This document shows, piece after piece, positions 5,608 through 7,636 of a stretch of DNA of 7,636 nucleotides. The translations under genes were made by a program, and so were the position numbers. Location: contig CAJWBV010000036.1 of the NCBI GenBank assembly GCA_913020275.1, forward strand, positions 1 to 7,636, given 5' to 3'. Position 1 is the stretch's first letter; each line of letters opens with the position of its first letter. Source of the DNA: an uncultured Rhodobiaceae bacterium (GTDB lineage Bacteria; Pseudomonadota; Alphaproteobacteria; RS24). The notes beneath the pieces are model-generated. The model ran no database searches and had not been told where the DNA came from. It saw nothing but the letters and a program-made list of their open reading frames with translations.

Positions 5608-7636
5608 CGCCGCCATATGGCTGGCCTGATAAATCGCTGCCTTGGCGTCCAGTTCGGCGGCTTCAAATGCGCCACCAACCAGTTCAACGGGCAGCCCGCG
5701 CGCTTGCGCGGCATCGAAAACGTCGCGCAAAGGCTCCTGGCCGGCACAGATGATGATCGTGTCCACCTCAAGATGGTCAGGCTTATTGTCGCGCAGAAAA
5801 TGTAAGCCGCGGTCGTCGATTTTAAGATATTCAATGCCGTTCATCATTTTGACCCCGCGCCGCGACAATGTCAGACGGTGGGTCCAGCCTGTGGTTTTGC
5901 CCAAACCCTTGCCGACAGCTGTTTCCTTGCGTTGCATGAGGAAAATTTCGCGCGGTGCGCTGGCAACTTCCGGCTCAATGCCGGTAACCCCGCCACGTGG
6001 GTGGTTTTTAAAATCAATTCCCCATTCGCGAGCGAAAACATCAATATTTTGTGCTCCCGAGGGGCCGTCATGGGAAATGAAATCGGCAACATCAAAGCCA
6101 ATGCCGCCTGCGCCCATGATGGCGACCCTGCTACCAACAGGCTTGGTGCCGCGTAGCGCGTCGACATAACCGACGACCGATGGATGGTTGATGCCTTCCA
6201 GTTCCGGTACACGCGGAGAAATGCCGGTGGCGATGATAATGTTGTCAAAGCCGCCATCGGCCAGCATGTCGGCATCAACGCGCGTGTTCAAATGCAGGTC
6301 AATGCGCAGTTTTTCAATCATGCGATTATAATAACGCAGCGTTTCGTAAAACTCTTCCTTGCCGGGCACCAGTTTTGCGAGATTGAACTGGCCGCCGATT
6401 TCGGACGCCGCATCATATAGACTCACATGATGGCCGCGCTCGGCGGCAACAGTTGCATAAGCCAGACCCGCGGGGCCTGCGCCGACAACGGCAATTTTCT
6501 TGGGGTTTTCTGTCGGCTCATATTTCAAAAGCGTTTCATGGCAGGCGCGCGGATTGACAAGGCATGAGGTGGTCTTGCCCGAAAAGGTGTGGTCAAGACA
6601 CGCCTGATTGCATGCAATACAGGTGTTAATCTCATCGGCCCTGTCTTCGGCGGCCTTGTTCATAAAGTCACTGTCGGCCAACATGGGCCGCGCCATTGAA
6701 ACAAGGTCTGCGTCGCCTTGCGCGAGAACATCTTCGGCGACTTGCGGCATGTTGATACGGTTCGATGTGATGACCGGTATCGAGACTTCCTTGCGCACGC
6801 GTGCGGTGACGGATGTGAAGGCGGCCCGCGGTACCATGGTGGCAATGGTCGGCACGGCGGACTCGTGCCATGTGAAATGGGTGGAAATGACGGATGCGCC
6901 GGCTTTTTCCAATTCGCGGGCGAGCAGGGCCACCTCGTCCCAGCTCATGCCGCCTTCCAGCATATCCATGCCGGCAATACGGAAAATAATGATGAAATCT
7001 TCGCCCACTGCGGCGCGGCACCGGCGCACGACTTCAAGCGCAAACCGCATGCGATTTTCGTACGACCCGCCATACTCGTCCGTCCGCATATTTGTCTTTT
7101 CGACAAGAAACGTGGAAATAAGATAGCCGGCGGAGCCAATAATCTCGACGCCGTCATAACCGGCTTTTTGCGCGAGGCGCGCGCAATTCACGTGGTCTTC
7201 GATCTGCTTTTCAATGCCTTCGGCGTCCAGCTCATTTGGCGTAAATTTGCTGATACGCGACTTGACCGCAGACGGCGCCACAAGCTGATCATTCATGGCA
7301 AGCGGCCCCATATGCAATATCTGCATGCAGATTTTCACATCCGGGTCGGCGGTATGCACCGCGTCTGTTATGAGCTTGTGTCCGTCGGCTTCGGCATCGG
7401 TAGAGAGTTTTGAGGCAGCAAAAACCGCATCGCCATTTTCATCACGAAACACCATGCCGCCTTCTTCATTCGGGGCAATGCCGCCGGTAATAATCATGCC
7501 GACGCCGCCTGCGGCGCGTTCGGCGAAATAGGCGGCCATGCGCTCAAATCCGTCAGGGCTTTCTTCAAGGCCGGTATGCATCGAGCCCATAATCGCGCGG
7601 TTTTTAACTGTCACCGAGCCGATTTTCAACGGGGTG
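5599..7636 (-). CDS. fadH: NADPH 2,4-dienoyl-CoA reductase, 5' end cut by window edge
   Basis: FadH reduces 2,4-dienoyl-CoA with NADPH so that polyunsaturated fatty acids can enter beta-oxidation. Numbering from the codon at 7629-7627, an Old-Yellow-Enzyme-type FMN barrel covers about 1-330. It includes KNRAIMGSMHTGLEE and residues equivalent to the E. coli active-site Tyr166 and His252 (Y169 in GYLISTF, H255 in TWHES). Cysteines C337, C340, C344 and C356 fit the 4Fe-4S cluster. An FAD-binding GAGPAG is at 383-388 and a second nucleotide-binding GAGGIG at 506-511. Similarity to E. coli FadH runs to the C-terminus, including GKTTGW and ICAGQEP. The TTG at 7629-7627 is an internal Leu: the frame continues as Thr-Pro-Leu to the edge, matching Ala-Pro-Leu of E. 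coli, so about 8-10 residues lie outside. Related two-domain enal/dienal reductases exist, but FadH is the closest I recognise. Confidence 0.93.
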   Translation of the reverse strand, partial: TPLKIGSVTVKNRAIMGSMHTGLEESPDGFERMAAYFAERAAGGVGMIITGGIAPNEEGGMVFRDENGDAVFAASKLSTDAEADGHKLITDAVHTADPDVKICMQILHMGPLAMNDQLVAPSAVKSRISKFTPNELDAEGIEKQIEDHVNCARLAQKAGYDGVEIIGSAGYLISTFLVEKTNMRTDEYGGSYENRMRFALEVVRRCRAAVGEDFIIIFRIAGMDMLEGGMSWDEVALLARELEKAGASVISTHFTWHESAVPTIATMVPRAAFTSVTARVRKEVSIPVITSNRINMPQVAEDVLAQGDADLVSMARPMLADSDFMNKAAEDRADEINTCIACNQACLDHTFSGKTTSCLVNPRACHETLLKYEPTENPKKIAVVGAGPAGLAYATVAAERGHHVSLYDAASEIGGQFNLAKLVPGKEEFYETLRYYNRMIEKLRIDLHLNTRVDADMLADGGFDNIIIATGISPRVPELEGINHPSVVGYVDALRGTKPVGSRVAIMGAGGIGFDVADFISHDGPSGAQNIDVFAREWGIDFKNHPRGGVTGIEPEVASAPREIFLMQRKETAVGKGLGKTTGWTHRLTLSRRGVKMMNGIEYLKIDDRGLHFLRDNKPDHLEVDTIIICAGQEPLRDVFDAAQARGLPVELVGGAFEAAELDAKAAIYQASHMAAAV

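Noticed and set aside
6718..7413. Open frame of 231 codons on the plus strand, opposite fadH
   Set aside because: It is codon-aligned with fadH and explained by the same codon bias; the product has no recognisable features.

Overview
The window holds five protein-coding genes and looks like the chromosome of a Gram-negative bacterium, most likely an alphaproteobacterium. That placement rests on the short-form phosphatidylserine decarboxylase, the FadH-type dienoyl-CoA reductase and the membrane-fusion-protein/RND pump pair. It is a judgement from protein resemblance, not a phylogeny, and I cannot name a genus. No tRNA, rRNA, CRISPR array, insertion sequence or phage gene is visible.

Layout. 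1-521 (+) is the 3' part of psd, which makes phosphatidylethanolamine. 532-3729 (-) is an inner-membrane RND efflux transporter, convergent with psd across only 10 bp. 3733-4905 (-) is its periplasmic adaptor (HlyD/MFP family), immediately upstream in the same operon. 4906-5163 is a 258-bp divergent control region. 5164-5583 (+) is a small DUF1330-family protein. 5599-7636 (-) is fadH, an NADPH-dependent 2,4-dienoyl-CoA reductase, convergent with the DUF1330 gene across 15 bp and cut by the right edge just short of its true start.

How the genes work together. The adaptor and the RND transporter form two thirds of a tripartite export pump. The outer-membrane (TolC-like) channel and any dedicated regulator are not in the window. 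Psd and FadH are lipid-metabolism housekeeping genes (phospholipid synthesis and degradation of unsaturated fatty acids) that appear unrelated to the pump. The DUF1330 gene has no known role. It shares its upstream region with the pump operon and its downstream end with fadH.

I did not find an undescribed multi-gene system. The points most worth a second look are: the altered proton-relay residues in the RND pump; the amber-codon junction that leaves adaptor and pump in one reading frame; the lack of pssA after psd; and the two very tight convergent gene ends with no visible terminator.
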